A stretch of DNA of 64,000 nt. Source: Austropuccinia psidii. Lineage: Eukaryota; Basidiomycota; Pucciniomycetes; Pucciniales; Sphaerophragmiaceae. The position numbers and the translations under genes were made by a program. The DNA lies in NCBI GenBank assembly GCA_023105745.1, contig JALGQZ010000013.1:20869105-20933104 (forward strand). Reading direction: 5' to 3'. The notes beneath the pieces were generated by a model. That model was not told where the DNA came from and did not search any database. It saw nothing but the letters and a program-made list of their open reading frames with translations. Of the stretch, positions 1 to 10,413 are shown one piece after another (position 1 is the stretch's first letter; the number at the start of each line of letters is the position of its first letter).

Positions 1-712
1 ATCCCATCAAAAAAGTGAAATCTTCCTTTAGAATAGGAATTTTTCCAAACTTCATCCAGTGCATTGACTAAGGATGTATCTTTGCAGTCTTTATCTAACA
101 AAGGAGTAAAGATATGGAAATTCTTGTCTTGCTTATAAGATTTTCTGACTTCTTCAAAGAATTCAGTTCCAATATCAGTTATGTTAATTCCTTCAATTGG
201 AATCTGTGGTTTAGCTTCCAAAGGTACATAAGCTGCGTTATCAGGAGTGTTGGCTAATGCCCACCTGCTAAGTCCATCAGCATTCTTGTGAATTTTTACT
301 GCTTTATGAACTATAGTCATGTTTCCTCTATATTCTTGAATGGCTATTTGCCATCTCAACATATGTCTATTGGGAGTTTTCATGGTAAGAAGTGATTTCA
401 TGGCATTACAGTCAGTTATAACTTCAAGAACACTGACATCAAGATAATAGTGTAATTTCTCAAGTGCCCATACCAAACATAAGCACCCCATTTGGCTTGC
501 ACCATATCTGGCTTCTGTTGGTTTTATCTGTCTTGAGATGTAACAAACTGGTCCTTCTATAGGTTTGTCATCAATAATTTGGACTTGATGAAGGGATGCC
601 CCTAATCCATCTCCACATGCATAAATGTACAATTTAAAAGGTATATTCCAGTAAGGCATGAGGAGTAAAGGTGCTTCTGTAAGAGCTTTCCTTATCTTCT
701 CATAAGCTTTAT
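1..712 (-). pseudogene. Ty3/gypsy pol fragment (RNase H and start of integrase linker), family A type
   Basis: Read on the minus strand from 712 down to 1, one frame stays open for about 237 codons and runs off the left edge. It matches element A pol (about 59890-60600) almost codon for codon: a connection segment ([12 protein letters not shown]), RNase H ([26 protein letters not shown]), then DGLSRW and the linker before the integrase. The family enzyme degrades the RNA strand of the RNA/DNA hybrid during reverse transcription. The first RNase H catalytic Asp is replaced by Tyr (LYIYAC here, LYIDAC in element A), so this copy should be inactive. Similarity stops abruptly near 712, so the upstream RT is missing; the rest lies outside the window. 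Confidence 0.85.
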
Positions 713-2499
713 AAATGTTATTAAAAAATAAATTTGAGAAATCGATTGATAATATCAAAATACTCTATAAAGATAGATTCCTGTGTAATTAAATTTTGTA
801 TCATGTTGGCTGTATTGTATATTTTATATAACTTTTCAATACAATTTCCTTGATACTAACCCTGATTTTTAACTATTAAAATTTATGGAGAGTTCTCAAA
901 CCACCAGAAAATTAAACATTGTATCTGAACTTGGTTGGTTTTTACCTTCAAGTATCTCAACCTGGATTTTTACCCTCTCAATACCAAAAAACAAAAACCT
1001 CATGCTATCAAAACTTATATAAAAAATAATTTTCCCATTTGTCTACAATAATATTTCCTGGAACTTATCAAGGATCACTTTATATAGCTCTGTGAATAAT
1101 TTCATTTAAGGTAATATAAAATCTTAACAGCCATTTGAAATAATTGAAAACTCCAGATTTATGAATAAATAAAACAATTAGATTATTTATTTCTAAATTA
1201 TGGTGATGCCATAATAAATGAAGGCAAAAAAACTGGTAGAAATCCTTTTCCTTTAAAAACTTTATTTCTCAAAGAATAGCTATTGAGATTGTGGTAGGTT
1301 TGTAATGTTAAGGTTAATTTTATAAATTTTACAGCCTCAAAAAATGATAAATCAACAATAAGCATCTTTTTGTAAGATTCAGTTAAGAAAAGCATGTATT
1401 CAGCTCTTTCAAATGTTTCAAAGTATTATACAGTAAAATATCCTGTTTTTATTTAGTATTTATGCTCAATGAAAGTATCAAAGAATTTATATAGTTAGAA
1501 TTCAATAGAGGAAGGCCCAATAAGTAAGCTAAACATTGTTGGGAATTAAGATTCACGTGGGACAAAGATAACTTCAGAGAAATGTCTCCTGATAATCAAA
1601 ACCTGGTATGAATAATGTTTTAATTACTCAATTGTCATTATGAATAATTTACAAAGGAAATGACACCATTAATATTATATTTCAATTTAAATATGTGAAA
1701 GGTTTCCATCCATAAGTTCCTGACCCCATTAATAACTTTTCTTTACAAAAAATGCATTCATTATTTTTATTCTTTTTAACAATGATACTGTGTAAAAATT
1801 TGCAAATATATGCATTTAAAAGTCAACAAAAACTCTGTTGAACGTTTCAAAATAATAAAAATATAATTAATCTGAATATTAAGGAGTTCAAAACAGGATT
1901 GAAGTAAAATCAAGTGTTTTGATATTTTGTTGACATAATACTATTATTTATGGGCAGAGAGCCCTCAGAAGTCAAGTTAAGTGGTCATTATTCATTACAA
2001 TAAAAAAACTTCATTTTCTGATTAATATTATTGGAATTATATTGAATTCAATATATACTCCTATTGGTATTTCTGAATTTACTCCTAAATATAAATATTA
2101 TTCAAATTTATATTTGAAAAAGAAAAAATTAACAAATAATCCATAAAACATATTGTAAAGCTTTTCTTTATAACAAATAATTGATGTAAAGGAATTTTCA
2201 AAATGGAAAATAAATATTGGGATGAGATTTTCATCTTTAATAATATTAATTTGAAGATAAAAATATAAATTGAAATGGTTTTGATATACTATATTCTGTA
2301 CTTACTCCATCCAGTTGAAAAAAAGAAGAAGTTTGGGAAATTATTTAATCTTCCAGTGGCTTGGAACAACTGGGAATACTAAAAAACAGTTAAATTTGGG
2401 TTCCAACATAGTTCACAAGAAGGGACTAAGCTCATTCCAAATTGAGTCCAAGCTAATTTATGAATGGAACACCTGCTCCCAGGTGTAGCCAATCTGCTC
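713..2499. other. AT-rich stretch without recognisable gene
   Basis: No coding segment, LTR terminus or RNA gene could be recognised on either strand. The base composition is strongly AT-rich with many short A and T runs. It is probably old, eroded transposon DNA, but nothing in it could be matched to the other elements in the window. Confidence 0.5.
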
Positions 2500-3215
2500 A
2501 TGTTGTATAATAAGATTAAATTAAATATTTAAGTTCAAACTGGTTCATCCCCCTTTTGGAAAGGAATTACAAGCTTCCAAGGGTGAGTCCCCATATTCAG
2601 GACTTTAATAAATGTTTCAAGATCTTTCAAAGCTTAATTTTCTTATAATTAAATACAAGAGAATTGAAACCCTATTAAAAGTGAAGGTTTAGTGCATACT
2701 GCTATTTTCCCTGGAAAAATAGCAATAATCTCAAAAGTTTATTTAAAATCCAATTCTGTATGGATTTACTTGAAATTTCTACACAGCCTGGGAAGTTAAC
2801 ACTATCCGTGTATAAATCAAATTTTTAGGATCTTTTCTTGGTAAAATTCTTTGGTATTAAACTTGAAGATACTTCTTTTAATTATTCTTAAACAAAATTA
2901 AGACTTCCTTATAATTTAATTGAAAATCTTATTCAAAATATTTTTGCTTGCAATTGTATTTTTAAGTTTTTCATGTGATGAACTTGAATATAAATCTCTT
3001 AATTTTATATTAAGACTTGAAATAATAAGGTTAAATGAGTATTAAAGATACTTGGAGTTAGGAATAGCACTGGAAACTTGAAATTGGAATGAAAAATTAA
3101 TTACCTTAAGCCAACAACCTTATTTTTACACTTAGTTTTCATGTTTGATGCTAGCACTCTGTGTTATTCCATACCATTAGTATCAGTTTCAACCTTACCA
3201 GAAAAATAAATAAAA
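2500..3215 (+). repeat. Old LTR fragment related to the element B LTR (5' part)
   Basis: This stretch is colinear, with many substitutions, with the middle of the element B LTRs (about 21750-22540 and 29200-30010). Landmarks include the lead-in to the TGCTATTTT / AAAATAGCAATAA inverted pair near 2700-2730, TCATGTGATGAACTT near 2970 and TTGGAGTTAGGAATA near 3050. The similarity ends near 3215, at the point of the LTR where the similarity resumes at about 8720. No LTR 5' terminus was found. Confidence 0.6.
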
Positions 3216-4235
3216 AGAAAATTCAATATATTAAGTATTTTTGAAGATAAATAGAAAGGTAAAAAGAAGTTATTGCTACAGACACACTTACAATTCCGGA
3301 CGCAAAAGAGAAAGAAAACCTTTCTGTCTCAGCTGAAAAGGAGGAGCTGTTCACCTTGGGATTGGTCATGTAGCTGGTTCAAGCCACATTGAAGGCAATT
3401 TCCAAATTTATTTTTTTTCAAAGTTTCAAGAAGAATTAAAAACACAGAACAATGCTATCTTTTTAGAAGCAAACAGATGATATTTTTTTAAAAAAGAAAT
3501 ATTTTTAACCTAACCCATAAGCTGGAAATAAAAATGGACAGCAATTGCACAGCGGCTGACTAATCCTTTCAAATAGAAACTACAAATTATTCAAAACTTA
3601 TCAGAACATCATTTGATAAGTCAGAAATCAAATCAAATCATGGTACCTACCTATAATTAAAAATTGACATGATAAGTTAATCTCATTGGTCAGAATTCAC
3701 ATCCAAAGTCCATCCAAAAAATTACACCATCTGATTGGTCAGAATTAAAATTAATTCCAGGTGCATACCTGTAATTACCAATTGACATGAAAGCTCAATC
3801 TAATTTGTCAGCACTTGGAGCCTGTGCCATGTTTCTACACCAAAACCACACATCTCACCAGCTAAAACCTCTCAACTATGATTTTTTAAGTAACCTGTTT
3901 TAAGCTTTATGGAGGCCCAAAGGTTATAAATAGATGTGAGCATTAGAAGTATTTTCAGATACCCAAAAGACCTCAAATAATAAAACAATATACAATTATA
4001 AATGAAATAAATTTATTTATATTATCAAAACAAAAATTAAAATATGAATATAAGTTTATACACAAAAATTAAAATTCAATCAGAATTCAAAAATAAAATT
4101 ACATTGAAATTTAAATTTGTGCAAACACATTTATACTTTAAAAAATTAAGTAAAAATGAATTTTCAACAAAAATACCAAAATTAAAATATTTTTGGAAAA
4201 ACCTTAAATAAAAATTATTATAATCTTTTATCCTA
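3216..4235. other. Unassigned AT-rich stretch with a short duplicated segment
   Basis: No gene was recognised. Two imperfect direct copies of a ~52-bp segment, about 118 bp apart, lie at 3642-3693 and 3760-3811; both contain CCTRTAATTA, ATTGACATGA and a terminal GTCAG. ATTGGTCAGAATT also occurs twice (near 3684 and 3734). ATTGG is the reverse of a CCAAT box, but no promoter could be assigned. Confidence 0.4.
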
Positions 4236-5650
4236 TGTCAGGCTGAGTCTATGAAGAGGTGATAATAAAGAGTATTTACAACCTAAACTATGACTGTGAC
4301 ATGGATAATGATGTTAAAAAATGGGTTTTAATAAAATTAAAGGGCTTTACTGATGATTATTAGTGGGGGTGAGCACTGTTGAAAGCCCTGGGTGCAGCTT
4401 TACATGTTGGATTGCAATAATAAAGTCTACAATACTAAAGCTCATAGTATAACCTGATTATTTTCCAAGAGTATAACTGTTTTTAACAGTGGAACTACGT
4501 AGGAATTCAATAGAAGGGTGGGGATTCCTTTTCTGGCAGTGAAAAGGCTTCCTTTTATCCTGAAATGGGGTGAAAAGGCTGCTAGACCTTTTCACATAGA
4601 GAAAGTGAGTATTTTTCACTTTCAACAACAGGATTGTGGTTTGCAAAAGGCCTGTATATACTTTTTTGTGCTCAGATGTGGTTTTGAAACCACATCTGGG
4701 CAGTTTTTACCAATACAGGGTGAAACCTTTCATGTGGGGACCACACAGCCTGATTCTGATGTGTATGACACATAGAATGCTGTACAAAACCTGTATGAGA
4801 CCCCAGTATTGAATGAAATATGATTTATTGAAGTAAAAACAAGCTTCTTTGTCTGTTTCACACCTCATAATCATGGTTATGGTATATTATCCCATGGTAA
4901 GGCTGTATTGGCCAAACTGTTGAATTTTGACCTTAAGACAGCCATACCTTTGTCAGTTTTGAGATATCAACCTCAAAATTGGTTTGGTGTGCAGCCCTGT
5001 ATATTTTCTACACAATGGTCACTCATTTGACCTGGTTATCATTAAATATGGCAAAGTTATCCCATGTACAAGATTTTTGTACATATGTGTGTTTTAGGTA
5101 AAAAACTGTATTGGGCTTGTTTGCCTTATAGATTTTGTTATAGATGAGATATGGGGAAATTAATGGCACCATCAGATATCCGTCATTGTGATATTTTCAA
5201 AAAGACTCCACATTAGGTATCTGACACTAAAACTGTAGAAGTTAGATGAGAGGTGACTATTCTATTCACTCTTATTTGGCCTGAGCTTGGCCATAAATTC
5301 TGTAATACTGGTTCTAGCTCAGTTTGGCTGGTAAAATTGAAGAGCCCTGAACTAGAGCTTCATTTTGAATACCCATTTGATGGGGTCAAGCATCTTACTC
5401 TGTATTTCAGATGAGAGGTTAAAATTAAGGTTTATTCTCAGCAACAACTTTGAGCAGGAATAACTTTGTTATTCTTTGTACTATGGTGATGGGCCTTGTA
5501 TATTTGGAAAGGGGTGAGTTTCCTCTTTCTTTTGATACCTTTTGAGCTGATTTGGCTCAGCTCCATGCTTTGGTGGTATCTTGGCTATACAATTGGTTTA
5601 TGGTATTTGGCTATCATGCTTGTGTTCTGGTTTTGAGTCACAGGCTGACA
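4236..5650 (-). repeat. Solo LTR of family C, inverse orientation
   Basis: The segment begins TGTCAGGCTGAG and ends CACAGGCTGACA, the reverse complement of the element C LTR ends (TGTCAGCCTGTG ... CAGCCTGACA). It is about 1415 bp long, close to the 1435-1438 bp of the other copies. The same 5 bases, TCCTA, flank it at 4231-4235 and 5651-5655, a perfect target-site duplication. There is no internal retrotransposon sequence, so this is a solo LTR left by LTR-LTR recombination. It carries the perfect 12-bp hairpin at 4673-4698 shared with other family C LTRs. Confidence 0.93.
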
Positions 5651-6020
5651 TCCTACAAATAAATATATGAAGATGATTTCACCATTGGATTCCTCACAAA
5701 AATTGAGATGGGGTAACCTCTGGGTAACCTTTCTGCAACTCCACTCTAAATAAGCTTAAATGAAGTTTTTAGTATTTTCTGTACAAAAATTGAAAATCCT
5801 AAAAGCCTTGATTTAACTCACATAACATGTGGCATTAACCATAAATTTTTGTGTTAAAATTGAGTTGTTGTGTGTAGTTTTGAAGCTATGAGGAATTGAA
5901 TTATTTTCAATTGAAATGTCAAAATGTGTGCATGAATTACATAAGTGAACTTTAATTTGAATATGAGGTGTCAATTATTGCAGTTCTTTACTGTCAAAAA
6001 TCAATTGAATTACATACATA
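5651..6020. other. Unassigned AT-rich stretch
   Basis: After the TCCTA duplication no coding or transposon sequence was recognised before the duplicated segment begins near 6021. Confidence 0.4.
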
Positions 6021-7735
6021 AATTATAAATATAATACATGATGAGGAATTAATGAAAAAATAAATTGGAAAGAATGAGTCTGGGGATGAAATGGAATCTT
6101 GGCTCCAAGGGGGATCCAGACCCCCAAATTCCTTGGTGACAGGTGTGAGATGTCAAAATCAACGCAAACGTTCATCACTTTTGGCCTGAAATTGAGTCAC
6201 AGGGTCTGTGTCTCAATTGATGATGAGCTTTTGATACTAATCAGGGCAGCTTTAACTGTTTCCAAGAGGGTAAAGTTACCCTTATGATAAAACAAACATT
6301 TCAAAAACAGTTTTAAATGGTTTTGAAATCCCTTACACACATTCTGACATGTTTTGAAGGCTTGAAACCAGGTATTACTATGGCAATGGCTGATTTGAGG
6401 GTCCAAAATGGTTAAAACCAGCCCTCCTTTGGTCTAAACCAGGGTTCAATGATGCCATACTTGGCTTTTCTGTTTTCAGAGTGTTTTCCACGAATGAAAA
6501 GAGCAAATTTTACTTTTTTAGTAAGAGAATTGATATTTTTAACATGCTTACCACGTGAGAAATCACTATAATAATATTTTGTAACTCTTATAATCATTTT
6601 TGCCCCTTGAACCACCCCATAAGTGAATTAAAGCATCTTTCATCACTGTTAGCTTTGTCACTTTGTTTCCAAATTCCCCTTTGTCACTTTTGGGAATGTT
6701 TTCTCTTTAATAATATATTTAAAGACTCTGTTCTTGGGATGATTGCTCACAGTCCTTTGCTTAATTCACTCCAATTGCAATTGCTCTTGAAGAAATTTCT
6801 TTTGTAGCCTTATATATCTCTTGTAGAGTATTTGTGGATAAATTATAAGTATAATACATGATGAGGAATTAATGAAAAAATAAACTGGAAAGATTGATTC
6901 TGGGGGAAAAAGGAATCTTGGCTTCAAGGGGGAGCCAGACCCCCAAATTCCTTGGTGACAGGTGTGAGATATCAAAATTAATGCAAACGTTCATCACTTT
7001 TGGCCTGGAATTGTGTCACAGGGTCTTTGTCTCAATTGATGATGAGGTTTTGATACCAACAAGGGAAGTTTCAACTTTTTCCAATAGGGTAAAACTACTC
7101 TTAAGATAAAAAAACATTGTAAAAGCAGCTTCAAGTGGTTTTGACGTCTTGTACACACATCCTGAAATGTTTTGAAGGCTTAAAGCCAGGTATTACTATA
7201 GCAATGGCTGATTTGATGGTCCAAATGGCTACAACCAGCCCTTATTTGGTCTAAACCAGGGTTCAATGATTCTATAATTGGCTTTTATGTTGTTTGAGTG
7301 TTTTCCACAACTGACAAGAGCAAATCATACTTTCTGAGGAAGATAAATGATGGCTATAGAAGAATTTCTTCTTTTCCCCACTTTTCTCTTCATTTTAGAA
7401 TCTTTCCCTTTTATAATTAGTTTAAACACTCTTCCACAAATCAATAAAAGATTATAACTACCCTTTTCATATCATCTATAGCCTTTTGATTAAGTGAAAA
7501 ATCATTATAATCATAGCCTGCAACTCTTATAATCATTTTTACCTCTTGAACCACCCCATAGGTTAATTAAAGAATCTTTCATAACTGTTAATGCTGTCTC
7601 TTTGATAATATTTTTAAAGACTCTGTTCTTACATCAATTGCTTGCAGTCCTTTTCTCAATTAATTCCAATTGAAATTGCTCTTGAAGAAATTTCTTTTGT
7701 AGCCTTAAATACCTCTTGAAGAGTATTTTTGGATA
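6021..7735 (+). repeat. Tandem pair of ~0.8-0.9-kb direct repeats
   Basis: Copy 1 (about 6021-6836) and copy 2 (about 6837-7735) start with the same motif (ATTATAAATATAATACATGA and ATTATAAGTATAATACATGA) and stay colinear: CAGACCCCCAAATTCCTTGG, CGTTCATCACTTTTGGCCTG, GGTCTAAACCAGGGTTCAAT, CTTGAACCACCCCATA, and an end of the type AGAGTATTTNTGGATAAATT. Copy 2 has ~165 bp extra (about 7340-7505); copy 1 has a ~40-bp stretch lacking in copy 2. Short frames (6099-6287, 6894-7109) are partly shared but look incidental. The unit matches no other element in the window, so its identity is unknown. Confidence 0.85.
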
Positions 7736-8046
7736 AATTCTTATTGCTGGTAAACAATAAATCTTTATAATGCTATTTTTTATATTAATGAAGTTAAGAA
7801 AAATAAAATTGGAATTTTTTCTCTTAAAAATCTTATTTCATACTATTTTTAATCAATTAATACCTTAAACAAATTTTGAGTACAGGAAAAGTAGTTGATA
7901 TTCAATCAAAGTTTAATATCCACAACTTACAATAGAGGTCTTCTCTCCCCCATTTTTCCAATAATCATGGAACAAGTTGCCACTATCAAGTATCATACCC
8001 ATCCCTGAAATAGCAGGATATCTATATTAGTAGTAGTTTTTTAGTT
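7736..8046. other. Unassigned AT-rich stretch
   Basis: No recognisable coding, RNA or transposon feature between the tandem pair and the short tandem repeat. Confidence 0.4.
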
Positions 8047-8195
8047 GTGAAAAGCTCAGTACCCTTGCGCAGTAGCTTAGTATTGTTGAAATATAGTATG
8101 ATAGCTGTAGTGAAAAGCTCAATAGCCTTGCTCAGTAGCTTAGTATTATTGAAGAATAGTAGTATAGCCATAGTTAAAACTTAGTATTATCAGAA
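8047..8195 (+). repeat. Short tandem repeat, 63-bp unit, about 2.3 copies
   Basis: GTGAAAAGCTCARTASCCTTG followed by CAGTAGCTTAGTATT starts at 8047 and again at 8110, a period of 63 bp. A degenerate third start (GTTAAAACTTAGTATTAT) follows at 8173. It is a minisatellite-like array of no evident function. Confidence 0.8.
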
Positions 8196-8719
8196 GAAAG
8201 GAAGTAGTGTTATAAAATCAATATTGAAAAATTAATAAAGTAATACCAAAATAATCAAATATAGTCATTTTATTATTAATATGAATATTAATAAAATCAT
8301 TATAACAAACATGAAGCCATAAGAAAATATATTCTTATCATTATTATTAGGATAAAAGAGGACCTTAGCCTTTATTTTATCAAACATTTTAGTTTTGAAT
8401 CATATTTTTGACTGTAGTGCTGTAGTGTTATTGATAGGTCTGATTTAGAGATTGCTGATAAGTCTCCACCATCTGTTGAAGCCACCAATCTTATCTTCTT
8501 TTTTGATTTTCTGTAGGCTGACCATTCAGTATTATTTAGAGGGGAAGCTAATACACCTTAGCAAAGGTGGTTATTGGACAATTACAAAATTCAAAACATA
8601 ATTTCCAATAGTTCCCTCTATACCCATTTTTGATAATGCAAGATTCTCTGAATGCATAAAATAAGCCTTCAAATCAATGATTTTGTTCAAAATCATTATA
8701 ATACAATGAATAAGACATT
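8196..8719. other. Unassigned AT-rich stretch
   Basis: No gene or transposon terminus recognised. It lies between the minisatellite and the point where B-type LTR similarity resumes. Confidence 0.4.
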
Positions 8720-9047
8720 TCTAACAGGTAATATTATATTCCATATAAAATCTTATATTATTAGAGTAATTCATAATTCATTTTATTGTTTATTAGTTTT
8801 AAAGAAAGAATTTAAATCATAGAATTGATAGTATATTTTTGTAATCACAAATAATTTATTTTATCTTATAGAAGTATTGTTTTAAATATCCTTCAAAATC
8901 CACAAATTTCTGTAAAAAATTTGAATTTTATCTTAACATGCAACAATTGTTTTATTCATTTAAAATATCTATTTTTGGCGTGTTTTTGGCTTATTAAAAT
9001 TATTCAATCCTAGAGCTGTTGTTGCTTGACTTAATTTATAAAATAAA
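8720..9047 (+). repeat. Old LTR fragment related to the element B LTR (3' part)
   Basis: Colinear with the last third of the element B LTR (compare 22540-22850 and 30003-30320): ACAGGTAAT, AAATCATAGAATT, AAAATCCACAAATT and TTTTTGGCGTGTTTTT occur in the same order. It directly precedes a primer-binding-site-like sequence at 9048, so this is the end of a 5' LTR. The terminal bases expected from element B (ending in TTACA) are lost. It begins where the 2500-3215 fragment stops, suggesting one ancient LTR split by later insertions. Confidence 0.65.
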
Positions 9048-10413
9048 TGGGCTTGGCCATGATGTTAACCAATTTTGGGATATCAATCAGATACTGGTTC
9101 CTATTTTACTCTACTTTGACATAAAGCTTCTTTATTTACTCATTCTTGGCTCTTTTGGGACCTAACCCCTATAAATAATCTTTATAATATCAATAAAGTT
9201 ATTTTTGTTAAGAATATTGTTTGAAACAATATACTTCTGAGTGATTTGGAAGAATTTTCTAGTGTCTAACTAGTGGCTTTTTCACATCACAGGCTTGAGA
9301 TTCATTCTTTCAATTATTCTATTATAAAGTGGATAATAATACAATTTTTATCAATAAGCTTATTAATTGAATAATTATTATCTTTTGATGAAAATAAAAA
9401 TAAATTCAAAATTTCGAAATTCTTTACTTAAAAGACATTTTTTTACTACTTAGACATTTTTCTTTATTTTTGAATTAATTTTCCATAAATTACTTTATAG
9501 CTTTATTCAATAAGGTGATTGATTAAATTATTTTCATTATTTATTATTTTGAATAAAATAACCTTTAATTTGATTCCAGTGTCATCTTTCAGAGAAAGTT
9601 CTTCTGACTCTAGCATTTCAAAGTCAAGTTTGTAAATTCAAACAAGCCCAAGACCAAGAGGTGTACTTTCAAATGGACCCTTTAAAGGTACAGAAGGTGA
9701 AACTCACCAAGTTCTCAGTCAGATTTTCTTTAAATTGAGGTGTAAGTACTCCTACTGGAAGTGGAAAAAACTACTCTATCCTATCAGATGGAGCTGGACA
9801 TAGAAATTCAAGTTATAAATTCAAAAGACAAGAATAAATGCCCAGAGGAGAGGCACATTTGAGGGATTCCAGAGCTTCCACCAGTTTCAAAGGTTATCCA
9901 TCACCTTTGAAACTATTCTTGAGTCCAGAAGCTGAAATTACTTCCATTCCTGTTGTAAGAAATGAAAAACTTCCAGGAAGAAGCAGTTGAGATATACCAG
10001 TCTCAGTACAGGAGCTGGGTTTTGGTGGCAAAGCAGCAGAAGTGGTAACCTCTTCCCAGATTGTGGATAGGAACAACTAACTCCTATCTTCAATTAAAGA
10101 AAGTATTGGGTCCAGAAAAGACACCAATGTCTTTCAAAGGACAATTTCAAAAGATAAATCAGAGGAACAGAGGAGGTATTTGGCCCAAAAGAAGGAAAAT
10201 TCCCTTTTGGAAGCTACCTAAGCTTCCACAAGTGCCAAAAAAAGACAAGAAAGCCCCAAAGACAAACCAGAAAGGCAAAAAAGGGACATAGAAATGGTAA
10301 TTCCAAATTTAACACACCTTACCCTCAGAATTACAGAATTTCAAGAAAAGAAAGGACGGCTATTGACAATGTGTTCTATATGGCAGATACTTTGAATGAA
10401 TTCAAAAACACGC
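9048..10413 (+). pseudogene. Relic 5' end of an element B-like retrotransposon: leader and gag N-terminal region
   Basis: TGGGCTTGGCCATG at 9048-9061 resembles the primer-binding sites of elements A, B and C. The leader then follows element B (compare 24986-25690), including the upstream Ser/Glu-rich stretch and the CAAGAGGTGTACTTTC / CCCTTTAAAGGT segment. From about 9740 the sequence matches the gag region of B in both overlapping frames: the second frame still reads TTNSYLQLKKVLGPEKT near 10066 and NYRISRKERTAIDNVF near 10330-10380. Several stops and indels break both frames. The relic ends abruptly near 10413, where the tnp2 remnant begins on the other strand. Confidence 0.75.

Noticed and set aside
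1198..1395. 65-codon minus-strand frame
   Set aside because: Isolated, AT-rich composition, no recognisable feature.
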